Assembly (NCBI RefSeq): GCF_004005495.1
Contig: NZ_RZYA01000001.1
Coordinates: 372,001 to 436,000, forward strand
DNA: 64,000 bases
DNA from: Streptomyces antnestii
GTDB taxonomy: Bacteria; Actinomycetota; Actinomycetes; Streptomycetales; Streptomycetaceae
Direction: 5' to 3'
The notes under the pieces are model-generated. The model searched no databases, was not told the origin of the DNA, and saw only the letters and a list, made by a program, of their open reading frames with translations. Below are positions 1 to 11,066 of the stretch, in pieces; the stretch's first letter is position 1, and the number at the start of each line of letters is the position of its first letter. The position numbers and the translations under genes were made by a program.

Positions 1-867
1 CAGGAGAACTCCGACGAATGCGCCTGGCTGAACCCCGGTACCGCGGGGGGAGCGGCCAACATCACCATGGGCACCGGCACCTTCGCCGAACAGGCCAGCT
101 GGTCCAACGACACCAACAACTGCGCCATCTCGCACCCGATCGTCGGCGGATCGACCGGCAACACCGTGACGGTCACCAACCCCGGCAGCCAGACCACCAC
201 GGTCAACACGGCCGTCTCGCTGAAGGTCAGCGCGTCCGACTCGGCGAGCGGACAGACCCTGACGTACTCGGCCACCGGCCTGCCGGCCGGCCTGTCGATC
301 AACTCCTCCACCGGAGTGATCAGCGGAACGGTCACCACCGTCGGTAACTCGACGGTGAACGTGACAGCCACGGACTCCACCGGCGCCTCCGGCAGCACGT
401 CGTTCGGCTGGACCGTCTCCGCCGCCGGCGGAGGGGGCGTCACCAACGGCGGCTTCGAAGCCGGCAGCCTGTCCGGCTGGACCGCCGCCGGCAGCGCCAC
501 GGCCGCTGCCGGCGCCGCCCACACCGGCAGCTACGGCGCGACGGTCGGCTCGGCCTCTCCGAGCAACACGTCCTCGGTCGCCCAGACCTTCACCGCACCG
601 AGCGGCACCACCAAGGTGTCCTTCTCGTACGACGTCACCTGCCCCGACTCGGTGACGTACGACTGGGCGACGGCCACCCTCAAGGACAACACCACGGGCA
701 CGACCGCCACCGTCCTCGGCAAGACCTGCACCCTGGGCGCGGGCTGGAAGCAGGCCACCGGGTCCCTGACCGCAGGCCACAGCTACACGCTCACCCTCAC
801 CAACACGGACGACAACTACACCGGTGACGCCACCTACACGTACTACGACGACGTGACCGTCTCCTGA
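1..867 (+). CDS. Secreted protein with Ig-like domain, C-terminal part (5' truncated)
   Basis: The reading frame is open from the first base, so the N-terminus lies outside the window. The visible 288 residues begin with a Cys- and Trp-containing stretch (QENSDECAWLNPG, then FAEQASWSNDTNNCAISHP), which resembles the end of a secreted catalytic or binding domain. A putative Ig-like fold of the He_PIG type follows (about residues 55-140, with the typical GLPAGLSINSSTGVISGT signature). The last ~145 residues start with NGGFEAGSLSGW, the usual opening of a carbohydrate-binding-type beta-sandwich. Ser/Thr/Gly-rich composition fits an extracellular protein. The missing N-terminal part may be a metallopeptidase-like domain, but that is inference from similar streptomycete proteins. 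A GC-rich hairpin follows the stop. Confidence 0.75.
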   Translation, partial: QENSDECAWLNPGTAGGAANITMGTGTFAEQASWSNDTNNCAISHPIVGGSTGNTVTVTNPGSQTTTVNTAVSLKVSASDSASGQTLTYSATGLPAGLSINSSTGVISGTVTTVGNSTVNVTATDSTGASGSTSFGWTVSAAGGGGVTNGGFEAGSLSGWTAAGSATAAAGAAHTGSYGATVGSASPSNTSSVAQTFTAPSGTTKVSFSYDVTCPDSVTYDWATATLKDNTTGTTATVLGKTCTLGAGWKQATGSLTAGHSYTLTLTNTDDNYTGDATYTYYDDVTVS

Positions 868-879
868 CACACCACCACC

Positions 880-909
880 GCGGGGGCGAGCCGGACGGCC
901 CGCCCCCGC
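880..909 (+). terminator. GC-rich hairpin after the secreted protein gene
   Basis: The nine-base arms GCGGGGGCG and CGCCCCCGC flank a 12-base loop, 12 bases after the stop codon. There is no T-run, so this is a hairpin terminator of the kind common in streptomycetes rather than a classical intrinsic terminator. Confidence 0.5.
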
Positions 910-987
910 ACTCCTTCGACCGCGTCGCCGCCGCGCCGCGCCGCGCACCTCGCGTCGCGGCGCTCGCGTTCCCCGCACCAGGCCCGC

Positions 988-2004
988 TCACCAGGGCGAG
1001 ATCGGCCGGACGCCGATGCGGCGTCCCTCCTCGTCGAGCAGATGCCCCATGCGCTTGACCGTGTGCAGGCCCACGATGCGGTCCGTCACCGTCAGCGTGG
1101 GCAGCCGGGCGCACAGGGCGGTCTCCCGGCGCTGGATGTCACCCAGGTCGTGCACCCACAGCGTGGCGAAGACGTTCGCGGGACCCGTGACGGCCGCCAC
1201 CACTCGGCACTCGGGGAGCGCGGCCAGCGTGCGGTGGACGGCGCCGATGTCGCGGGCCGGCACCCGGCCCAGCAGGGACACCGGGACGGGATGCCCGGCG
1301 AGCGCGTCGGCGATGTCGCAGCGGAACGTCAGGACCGCGGAGTCCGTGAGCCGGCGCAGCCTGCGGCGCACCGTCGCCGGGCTGGTGTCGGTCCGCTCGG
1401 CGAGTTCGGCGAGGCCGAGACGCCCGTCCCGCACCAGTTCGCCGAGCAGCGCCCGGTCCACCGGGTCGAGCCCGAGCCCGCTCACCGGCTCCTGCGCCGC
1501 CGTCTGACTGCCGAGCGCCGTGAGCTGCGAGGGGTCGAGGGAACGCAGCCGCCAGCGGCTCCCCTCCACGTACAGCGAGGTCGCGAGCAGGGCGCTCACC
1601 GACTCGATGCCCGGCAGCCGCTCCAGGCCCTGCGTGAGGAAGCGGCTGAGCGAGGGCAGGTCGGGGGCCAGCACGTCGAGCAGCAGGTCCGCGCTGCCGG
1701 GCGCCGTCACCTCGACCGTCACCGCCTCCGGGAGCAGCGTCAGCTCCGCGAGGAGCCGCTCCCGTTCCTGCGGACGGCAGCGCACCAGCACGAAGGCCGT
1801 GCAGCGGTTGCCGGAGAACTCACGGCCCGGCGCCGCGTACACCCACGCGAGCCCGGCGCCGGTCAGCCGCTCCCAGCGCCGCGCCAGGGTGCCCGCGGTC
1901 ACGCCGAGCAGCGGCGAGAGCTCCGACCAGGACGCCCGGGGCCGCAGCTGGAGGGCGTTCACCAGGGCGAGGTCGAGCTCGCTGGCGGTGACCGTTTCTC
2001 GCAT
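988..2004 (-). CDS. Lrp/AsnC family regulator with two tandem modules
   Basis: This 338-residue protein carries two successive AsnC-type units, each a winged HTH followed by an effector-binding half. The first HTH is near residues 8-50 (SELDLALVNALQLRPRASWSE), the second near 180-225 (DPVDRALLGELVRDGRLGLAELAERTDTSPATVRRRLRRL). The double arrangement is about twice the length of classical Lrp. The ATG at 2004 is chosen because the two-module homology begins directly there; the frame stays open upstream but that stretch is Pro/Gly-rich and overlaps the divergent promoter. It is transcribed away from the MFS/M20 gene pair across a 112 bp gap holding a palindrome, so it probably controls that pair in response to an amino acid or its derivative. 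The ligand cannot be read from the sequence. Confidence 0.85.
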   Translation of the reverse strand: MRETVTASELDLALVNALQLRPRASWSELSPLLGVTAGTLARRWERLTGAGLAWVYAAPGREFSGNRCTAFVLVRCRPQERERLLAELTLLPEAVTVEVTAPGSADLLLDVLAPDLPSLSRFLTQGLERLPGIESVSALLATSLYVEGSRWRLRSLDPSQLTALGSQTAAQEPVSGLGLDPVDRALLGELVRDGRLGLAELAERTDTSPATVRRRLRRLTDSAVLTFRCDIADALAGHPVPVSLLGRVPARDIGAVHRTLAALPECRVVAAVTGPANVFATLWVHDLGDIQRRETALCARLPTLTVTDRIVGLHTVKRMGHLLDEEGRRIGVRPISPW

Positions 2005-2015
2005 CACAAGCACTC

Positions 2016-2041
2016 CGTACGTACGAATCCATGAATATTCG
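2016..2041. promoter_or_regulatory. Candidate Lrp-family operator in divergent promoter
   Basis: A perfect 10 bp palindrome CGTACGTACG (2016-2025) overlaps a second dyad CGAAT-N8-ATTCG (2024-2041). Both lie just upstream of the regulator start and about 75 bp before the MFS transporter. AT-rich dyads of this size are typical Lrp sites; binding is inferred. Confidence 0.4.
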
Positions 2042-2116
2042 GGGCCGTCCGCGCCTCGGCCCGCACAGTAGCGACCACATTCGGTTCCGGCCACCAGAAC
2101 ATCCAGAGGTGAAGCT

Positions 2117-3583
2117 GTGCCCACACGCATAACGGGAACGGGAACAGGAACGCGGCCAGGACGCGCGGGAGCGGTGAGCTCCGGCCCCGGCCTGCTCGCG
2201 ACCATGGCCGTCGTCATCCTGTTCAGCGGCATCGTCCAGGGCTATCTGACCCCGCTCCTGCCCGAGGTCGGCAAGCGCCTGCACCTCGGTTCGGTCGGCC
2301 AGAACAACATCTACCTGCTGTTCCAGGTCGCCGCCACGGTGCTCACCCCGCTCCTGTCGCGCCTCGGCGACCAGCACGGACACCGCAGGCTCCTGCGGAT
2401 CTCCCTCGCGATGGTGGCGGGCGGATCCCTCCTCATCGCCGTGTGGCCGTCCGCGACGGCCCTCGCCGTCGGCGTCTCGCTCCAGGGCGCCGTGGTCGGG
2501 TTCTTCCCGCTGCTCGTGGGCATCCTGCGGTCCCGCGCGCCCGAGCAGAACCGCAGGGGCATCTCCCTCCTCGTCGGCGTCCTGCTCATCGCGATCGGCG
2601 TGGGTGGCCTGGTGGCCGGCGCGCTCAGCGAGCGGCACGCGGTCGCCGGCCTGTGGACCGCCGTGCCCGTCGCGGCCCTCGCCGTCCTCGCGGGACTGCT
2701 CCTGCCCGACAGCGACACACCGCGCGGCGGCAGCTTCCACTACGGCGCCGCGGCCCTCCTCACCGCCGGTCTCGTCGCGCTCGTCCTCGTGCTCGCCCAG
2801 GGCGGCGCCTGGGGCTGGACGTCGCCCCTCACCCTTGGCCTGGCCGTCGTCGCCGTCGTCGTCCTCGTGGCCTGGGTCATGGTCGAACGCGCGGCGGCCG
2901 AACCCCTGGTCAGCGTGCGCATGCTCAGCAACCCGCGGCTCGCGGTCGTCAGCGCCCACACCTTCTGCGCCGCCTTCGGCACGATCGGCTTCCTCGGCGC
3001 CAACGCCTTCTTCCTCGGCTCCTCACGGGCCGAGACCGGCTACGGCATGGACCTGGGGCCGCAGGCCATCGCGACCGTCTCGCTGGCCATGGTCGTCGCC
3101 GGCTTCGCGGGCTCCACCCTGACCCCGCGCCTGGCCGCGCGCGCCGGGGACCGCGCCGTCCTCGCCCTCGGCGGAGCGCTGATCGCACTCGGCTTCCTCG
3201 GCATGATCCTCTTCCACGACACGCTCCCGCAGTACGTCACCTGCGCCCTCGTCGTCGGCCTCGCCACCGGCGTCTTCGAGTCGATCACCCGGTCCGTGTC
3301 GGCCGAGGTCGTCGCCGAGCACGAGACCGCCCTCGCCGTCGGCCTCAACGAACTGGCCCTCTCCCTCGGCGCGGCCATCGGCGCCGCCGTGATCGGCATG
3401 TTCTTCGCCGCCCACGTCCAGCGCGGCACCACGCACATCGCCGAGTCCGGCTACCTGTGGGGCTGGGGCGCGTGCGCCGCCGTGGCGCTCGCCGGCGCAG
3501 GCCTCGCGCTGCGCTACCGCACCCCGCGCGCCGAGGGCGCGACCCCCGTACGACAGCCCGAGACGAGCGGAGAACTCGCATGA
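2117..3583 (+). CDS. MFS transporter (DHA2-like, about 14 membrane segments)
   Basis: This integral membrane protein of 488 residues has a run of hydrophobic segments along its whole length, consistent with the 14-segment drug:H+ antiporter type. It contains a typical loop after the second segment (SRLGDQHGHRRLLRISLAM). It starts with GTG, preceded at good distance by AGAGGTG. Its last four bases overlap the start of the M20 amidohydrolase (ATGA), so the two are translationally coupled. Being next to a hydrolase and an Lrp regulator suggests import or export of an amino-acid derivative. The substrate is unknown. Confidence 0.85.
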   Translation: MPTRITGTGTGTRPGRAGAVSSGPGLLATMAVVILFSGIVQGYLTPLLPEVGKRLHLGSVGQNNIYLLFQVAATVLTPLLSRLGDQHGHRRLLRISLAMVAGGSLLIAVWPSATALAVGVSLQGAVVGFFPLLVGILRSRAPEQNRRGISLLVGVLLIAIGVGGLVAGALSERHAVAGLWTAVPVAALAVLAGLLLPDSDTPRGGSFHYGAAALLTAGLVALVLVLAQGGAWGWTSPLTLGLAVVAVVVLVAWVMVERAAAEPLVSVRMLSNPRLAVVSAHTFCAAFGTIGFLGANAFFLGSSRAETGYGMDLGPQAIATVSLAMVVAGFAGSTLTPRLAARAGDRAVLALGGALIALGFLGMILFHDTLPQYVTCALVVGLATGVFESITRSVSAEVVAEHETALAVGLNELALSLGAAIGAAVIGMFFAAHVQRGTTHIAESGYLWGWGACAAVALAGAGLALRYRTPRAEGATPVRQPETSGELA

Positions 3584-4767
3584 CGGACACCACCACGACC
3601 GCCCGCGAGACGGTCGCGGCAGCGGTACAGGCCGGGCGCCGGCAGCTCGTCGGGCTCAGCCACGGCCTGCACGCCGAACCCGAGACGGCCCTGGAGGAAC
3701 ACCGCGCCGCGGCACGGATCGCCGCCCTCATGGAGAGCGCCGGATTCACCGTCACCACCGGGGCGGGCGGCCTGCCCACCGCCCTGGTCGCCACCTACGG
3801 CACCGGCGACCTCGTCATCGCGTTCTGCGCCGAGTACGACGCCCTGCCGGGCATCGGCCACGCCTGCGGCCACAACGTCAACGGCGCGGCGGCCGTCGGC
3901 GCCGCGCTCGGACTCGCCGCCGTCGCCGGCGAACTCGGCGTCACCGTCAAACTGATCGGCACCCCCGCGGAGGAGGACTTCGGCGGCAAGGCGATTCTCC
4001 TCGACGCCGGTGTCTTCGACGACGTGGCCGCCGCGATGATGGTGCACGCCGACGCCCACGACAGCGTCGGCGCCTCCTCCCTGGCCATCGGCGCCTGGGA
4101 CATCACGTACGACGGACAGCCCGCGCACGCCGCGATCGCCCCCTGGGAGGGAGTCAACGCGCTCGACGCGATGACCCTCGCCCACATGGCGATCGGCCTG
4201 CTGCGCCAGCAGCTCCCGCCCGGCGTCGTCGCGCACGGCATCGTCACGGACGGCGGCCAGGCCGTGAACGTCATCCCGGCCCGTACCGCCGCCCGTTACG
4301 AAGTGCGGGCCCGCACCCTCGAACAGCTCGAAGAGGCCTGGCGGCGGATCCGGGCCTGCTTCGAGGCCGGGGCCCTCGCGACCGGCGCGACGCTCGAAGT
4401 GCGCGCCCACGGACGGGACTTCGCCGACCTGCGGCAGGACCCGTTCATGTCGGACGCGTACGAGGCGGCGGCCCGCGGGCTCGGGCGTACCGTGCTGTCG
4501 CGACACGGCGAGAGCATGGCGTCGACGGACATGGGCAACGTGTCGCACCTGGTCCCCACCATCCACCCCACCGTCGGCTACGACACCGGGGGCGCGAAAC
4601 AGCACACCCCGGAGTTCACGGCCTACGGCACCACCCCGGGCGCCGACCTCGCGGTCCTCGACGGCGCGACGGCCCTCGCCCTCGTCGGCGTCGACCTCGC
4701 CACGTCCGGGGCGCAGCGCGACCGCCTGCTCGACGGCGTACGCAAGCGCCGGGCGAACCGCGATTAA
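3580..4767 (+). CDS. M20 family metallopeptidase / amidohydrolase
   Basis: This 395-residue protein belongs to the M20 amidohydrolase group (aminoacylase, AbgA/AbgB and peptide-cleaving relatives). The metal-binding HACGHN motif sits at residues 94-99, followed by the PAEEDFGGK segment with the catalytic and metal-binding glutamates, and a dimerisation-type middle domain (PAHAAIAPWEGVNALDAM). The ATG at 3580 is fixed by the ATGA overlap with the transporter stop. Cytosolic. It probably releases an amino acid from an N-acyl or dipeptide-like substrate taken up by the coupled MFS protein, under the divergent Lrp regulator. The frame is open for a further 1.1 kb upstream, but that part is the shadow of the transporter gene. 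Its stop overlaps the convergent VOC gene by four bases. Confidence 0.85.
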   Translation: MTDTTTTARETVAAAVQAGRRQLVGLSHGLHAEPETALEEHRAAARIAALMESAGFTVTTGAGGLPTALVATYGTGDLVIAFCAEYDALPGIGHACGHNVNGAAAVGAALGLAAVAGELGVTVKLIGTPAEEDFGGKAILLDAGVFDDVAAAMMVHADAHDSVGASSLAIGAWDITYDGQPAHAAIAPWEGVNALDAMTLAHMAIGLLRQQLPPGVVAHGIVTDGGQAVNVIPARTAARYEVRARTLEQLEEAWRRIRACFEAGALATGATLEVRAHGRDFADLRQDPFMSDAYEAAARGLGRTVLSRHGESMASTDMGNVSHLVPTIHPTVGYDTGGAKQHTPEFTAYGTTPGADLAVLDGATALALVGVDLATSGAQRDRLLDGVRKRRANRD

Positions 4768-5189
4768 GGGGTGTCGCCCTGGTCGGCGGCCAGCGGTGCG
4801 AACAGGTCGACCCCGTTTCCGTCCGGGTCGAGCACGGTGGCGTACCGCTGGCCCCAGAACGCGTCCCACGGCTTGAGCTCCCCGTCGTACCCGGCGGCGA
4901 GCAGCTCCTCGTAGACGGCGTCCACCCCGGCCGCGTCGCCGCAGTCGAAGGCGAGGCCGTGCCGGGAGGCGCCGCGGGCGGGTGCCCGCCAGGACGGGTG
5001 GAAGGACCTGACGGTCTCCTCGGTGTCGAGCAGGACGCGCAGGCCCCCGGGCAGGACGGCCTCGGCGTGCGGCTGCTCCTCGGACCCCGCGGGGAACGCG
5101 AGGCCGAGGCGGCGGTAGAAGGTGACGGCGGCGGCCATGTCGGAGACGACGATGCCCACGGCGTCGAAGCGTGCGGTGATCTCGGTCAT
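4764..5189 (-). CDS. VOC family protein (glyoxalase/bleomycin-resistance fold)
   Basis: A 141-residue protein with two beta-alpha-beta-beta-beta modules: DAVGIVVSDMAAAVTFYRRLGL at the N-terminus and ATVLDPDGNGVDLFAP at the C-terminus. The C-terminal DPDGN is the usual signature of the metal-side glutamate/aspartate strand. Members include lyases, dioxygenases and antibiotic-binding proteins; the one here cannot be assigned. ATG at 5189 is the only reasonable start; upstream sequence in this frame does not resemble the family. The gene is convergent with the M20 gene and their stop codons overlap. Confidence 0.8.
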   Translation of the reverse strand: MTEITARFDAVGIVVSDMAAAVTFYRRLGLAFPAGSEEQPHAEAVLPGGLRVLLDTEETVRSFHPSWRAPARGASRHGLAFDCGDAAGVDAVYEELLAAGYDGELKPWDAFWGQRYATVLDPDGNGVDLFAPLAADQGDTP

Positions 5190-5263
5190 GGCCCCACCGT
5201 AGGGACGCGAACGCGCCCGGGTCTTGAACGAATCGGACACCGCCGCCGCGCCGTACCCGGAGG

Positions 5264-6178
5264 TCAGCGGCGGAGCGCCGCCGCGAGCGTCGCGATCCGG
5301 TCGGGGCCCACCCGGCAGCAGCCCCCGATCAGGCGCGCCCCGGCCCGCTGCCAGCCGCTCACGCGGTCGGCGGTGAACGTCGCCTCGCCCCGCCAGCCGC
5401 GCGCCCCCGCGTCCCAGGACTCGCCGCTGTTCGGATAGGCCACGGCCGGCTTCCCGGTCACGCGCGTGGCCAGCGCCACCGCGGGTTCCACGTCCTCGGG
5501 GGCGCAGCAGTTGACGCCCACCGCGACGACCTCGTCCGCGTCGGCGGCCAGTGCGAAGGCCTCCTCCAGCGGCTGCCCGGCCCGCGTCCGGCCCCCGGCG
5601 ACGCTGTACGACAGCCACGCCGGGACGCCGAGCCCCCGCACGGCCCGCAGCAGGGCCCGCGCCTCGTCGGTGTCCGGCACGGTCTCCAGGGCGAGGATGT
5701 CGGGCCCGGCCGCGGCGAGGGCCTCCAGGCGCGGCCGGTGGAAGACTTCGAGCTCGTCCACCGTCAGGCCGTAGCGGCCCCGGTACTCCGAACCGTCGGC
5801 CAGCATCGCCCCGTACGGCCCCACCGACGCGGCCACCCACAGCGGCCCGTGAACCCCCTTCGCCGTCGCGAGCCGGGCCGCCTCACGGGCCAACTCGACG
5901 CTCTGCGCGAGGAGTTCGGCTGCCCGATCGCGTGGGACACCGCGCCGGGCGAACCCCTCGAACGTCGCCTGGTAGCTCGACGTGATCGCGACCTCCGCCC
6001 CCGCCTCGTAGTACGCGAGGTGCGCGGCCACGATCGCCTCGGGCCGCTCGGCGAGCAGCCGCGCCGACCACAGCTCGTCGCTCAGGTCGTACCCGGCGGA
6101 CTCCAGCTGGTTGGAGAGCCCGCCGTCCAGGACGACCGGGCCGGCGGCGAGGGCTTCCGTGAGTGAGCGAGGCGTCAT
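5264..6178 (-). CDS. mmuM: Homocysteine S-methyltransferase
   Basis: A zinc-dependent methyltransferase of 304 residues that transfers a methyl group from S-methylmethionine (or SAM) to homocysteine, giving methionine. The N-terminal VVLDGGLSNQLE is the family signature. The zinc ligands are the cysteine in GVNCC and the pair in IGGCCR near the C-terminus. Length matches bacterial MmuM. Cytosolic; it recycles methionine without cobalamin or methyltetrahydrofolate. No S-methylmethionine permease is adjacent, so the partner transporter must be elsewhere. It is likely monocistronic, 74 bp from the VOC gene on the same strand. Confidence 0.9.
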   Translation of the reverse strand: MTPRSLTEALAAGPVVLDGGLSNQLESAGYDLSDELWSARLLAERPEAIVAAHLAYYEAGAEVAITSSYQATFEGFARRGVPRDRAAELLAQSVELAREAARLATAKGVHGPLWVAASVGPYGAMLADGSEYRGRYGLTVDELEVFHRPRLEALAAAGPDILALETVPDTDEARALLRAVRGLGVPAWLSYSVAGGRTRAGQPLEEAFALAADADEVVAVGVNCCAPEDVEPAVALATRVTGKPAVAYPNSGESWDAGARGWRGEATFTADRVSGWQRAGARLIGGCCRVGPDRIATLAAALRR

Positions 6179-6225
6179 ACGACGACGCTAGCCGACCCGT
6201 GGACTCCTGGACCCTCGTCCTCCGG

Positions 6226-7137
6226 TCAGCGCTTGAAGGCGACCGCCGCGTACACGTTGATGTCGTCGTCGGTGACGTCGTTGATGTCGCGGTACATGGT
6301 CTGCTCGATCGGGTCGAGGCTCTCCACGTACGCCGCGTCGTGGACCTTGTCCGCTTCGCGGTCGGACACGTGGTCGGGCCGCCAGTGGTGGGCGGGCACG
6401 ATGCCCGGCTCGACGATCTCCAGGCCGTTCTCCGTGAAGAACCGGCGCACCTCGTCCGCCGAACGCAGCACGAACGTGAAACCGCGCTCGTGGTACGTCC
6501 GCGCCACCTTGGCGATGTTCTCCGCGTTCAGGTCGGAGGTCAGATGGCTCAGGAACAGCGCGCTGCCCACCGGCAGCGCGTCCACCAGGCTGCGCACGAT
6601 GTCGTACGCCTCCGCGTCCTCGATGAAGTGCAGGATCGCCACGAGGCCGAGCGCGACGGGCACGTCCAGGTCGATGGTCCGGGCGGCCTCCTGGAGGATC
6701 TTCGCCGGGTCGCGCAGGTCCGCGTCGATGTACGCGGTCGCGCCCTGGGGGCCGCTGGCGAGAAGGGCGCGGGCGTGCGCGAGGACCACCGGGTCGTTGT
6801 CGACGTAGACGATCCGCGACTCGGGCGCGACGCGCTGGGCGACCTGGTGGACGTTCTCCTGCGTCGGCAGGCCCGTGCCGATGTCCAGGAACTGGCGCAG
6901 GCCCGCCTCGCGCGTCAGGTAGTTCACCGAGCGCCGCATGAAGTCGCGGTTGTGCCGCACGTCGAGGTAGCCGCGCGGGTTCGCCGCGAGGGCGGCGGCC
7001 GCCGCGTCCCGGTCGGCCGCGTAGTTGTCCTTGCCGCCGAGGAACACGTCGTACACCCGCGCCGGATGCGCCTTCGAGCTGTCGATCCGCTGGTGCAGCC
7101 GCTCGGCGGAGTCGTGCGTGGGAGCGTCGTCACCCAT
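6226..7137 (-). CDS. SAM-dependent methyltransferase, Methyltransf_19 (DUF574) family
   Basis: About 303 residues. The N-terminus has the family hallmark SSKAHPARVYDVFLGGKDNYAADR, followed by FLDIGTGLPTQENVH (SAM-binding glycine motif) and VYVDNDPVVLAHARALL (acidic ribose-binding loop). The group is abundant in streptomycetes and its substrates are mostly unknown. Two in-frame ATGs exist at 7146 and 7137. The second is preferred because AAGGGG lies nine bases upstream of it but touches the first. The gene appears monocistronic, with a 100 bp upstream region. Confidence 0.85.
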   Translation of the reverse strand: MGDDAPTHDSAERLHQRIDSSKAHPARVYDVFLGGKDNYAADRDAAAAALAANPRGYLDVRHNRDFMRRSVNYLTREAGLRQFLDIGTGLPTQENVHQVAQRVAPESRIVYVDNDPVVLAHARALLASGPQGATAYIDADLRDPAKILQEAARTIDLDVPVALGLVAILHFIEDAEAYDIVRSLVDALPVGSALFLSHLTSDLNAENIAKVARTYHERGFTFVLRSADEVRRFFTENGLEIVEPGIVPAHHWRPDHVSDREADKVHDAAYVESLDPIEQTMYRDINDVTDDDINVYAAVAFKR

Positions 7138-7251
7138 GAAGGCCATCCCCTTGTAGCTGGTTCGGTGGTGGGTCGTTGTTCGGGTTGTTGCAGGGACAAC
7201 AACCTAGTCCCTACGGGCATGTATTCGTGATCAACTCCCGTGCGGTCGTGC

Positions 7252-10284
<3,033 letters not shown>

Positions 10285-10306
10285 TCACGGAGTAGCGTCC
10301 GACCGC

Positions 10307-11002
10307 ATGACCCAGACCGAGACCCCCGCGACGACGCTGTCGCGCACGCTCCCGCAGACCGACCGCACCCGGCACAGCCGGCTCCGCGAGCAGGGCAGCC
10401 TGGAGCGCTCCGACCTCGAGGCGATCCTCGACGCCGGATTCGTCTGCCACCTCGGCGTCCTCGTCGACGGCCGCCCCGTCGTCGTCCCCACCGTCTACGG
10501 CCGCGACGACACCAGGCTCTACCTGCACGGATCGGTCGCGAGCCGCAGCCTGGCCGCCGACCCCGACGCCCCCGTCTGCGTGACCGTCACCCACGTCGAC
10601 GGCCTGGTCCTCGCCCGCTCCGTCTTCGAGCACGGCGTGAACTACCGCAGCGCCATGATCCACGGCGTACCCCGCGCGATCACCGACACGGACGAGAAAC
10701 TGGCCGGCCTGCGCCGTCTCACGGAGCACGCGACCCCGGGCCAGTGGACGTACGCCCGGCAGCCCAGCCGCAAGGAGCTCGCCGCCACCACCCTCCTGGA
10801 GCTGTCTCTCGACGAGGCCTCCGTCAAGATCCGTACCGGCGCCCCCGACGACGGCGACGGGCCCGACGCCGCCCTCGGCCTCTGGGCCGGCACCCTGCCC
10901 CTGACCTCCCGCTGGGGCGCGCCGACCGCCGACCCGCTGCTGCCCCACGGCATCAAGGCGCCCGCACACATCGTGGCGCGCGCGGGGACCCGGCACGCCT
11001 GA
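10307..11002 (+). CDS. Pyridoxamine 5'-phosphate oxidase-fold protein (FMN-binding split barrel)
   Basis: A 231-residue protein of the Pyridox_ox_2 / nitroimidazole-resistance type. Characteristic features are FVCHLGVLVDGRPVVVPTVYGRDDTRLYLHGSVASRS (split-barrel strands and FMN phosphate site) and the following VCVTVTHVDGLVLARS. These proteins bind FMN or heme and carry out small-molecule oxidoreductions; the substrate here is unknown. ATG at 10307 is chosen because the upstream in-frame part is Arg/Gly-rich and unlike the family. It lies 64 bp ahead of the radical-SAM-like gene on the same strand, suggesting joint transcription. Confidence 0.8.
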   Translation: MTQTETPATTLSRTLPQTDRTRHSRLREQGSLERSDLEAILDAGFVCHLGVLVDGRPVVVPTVYGRDDTRLYLHGSVASRSLAADPDAPVCVTVTHVDGLVLARSVFEHGVNYRSAMIHGVPRAITDTDEKLAGLRRLTEHATPGQWTYARQPSRKELAATTLLELSLDEASVKIRTGAPDDGDGPDAALGLWAGTLPLTSRWGAPTADPLLPHGIKAPAHIVARAGTRHA

Positions 11003-11066
11003 CCGGCCACCGGGGGCATACCGTGAGTTCTCGAGCAGTGAAGTTCCGGGAGCTGAGGAGAACGGG

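Noticed and set aside
2443..3579. Long N-terminal extension of the M20 amidohydrolase
   Set aside because: The extension overlaps the transporter gene in another frame and is Arg/Pro-rich. The ATGA overlap gives a natural start.
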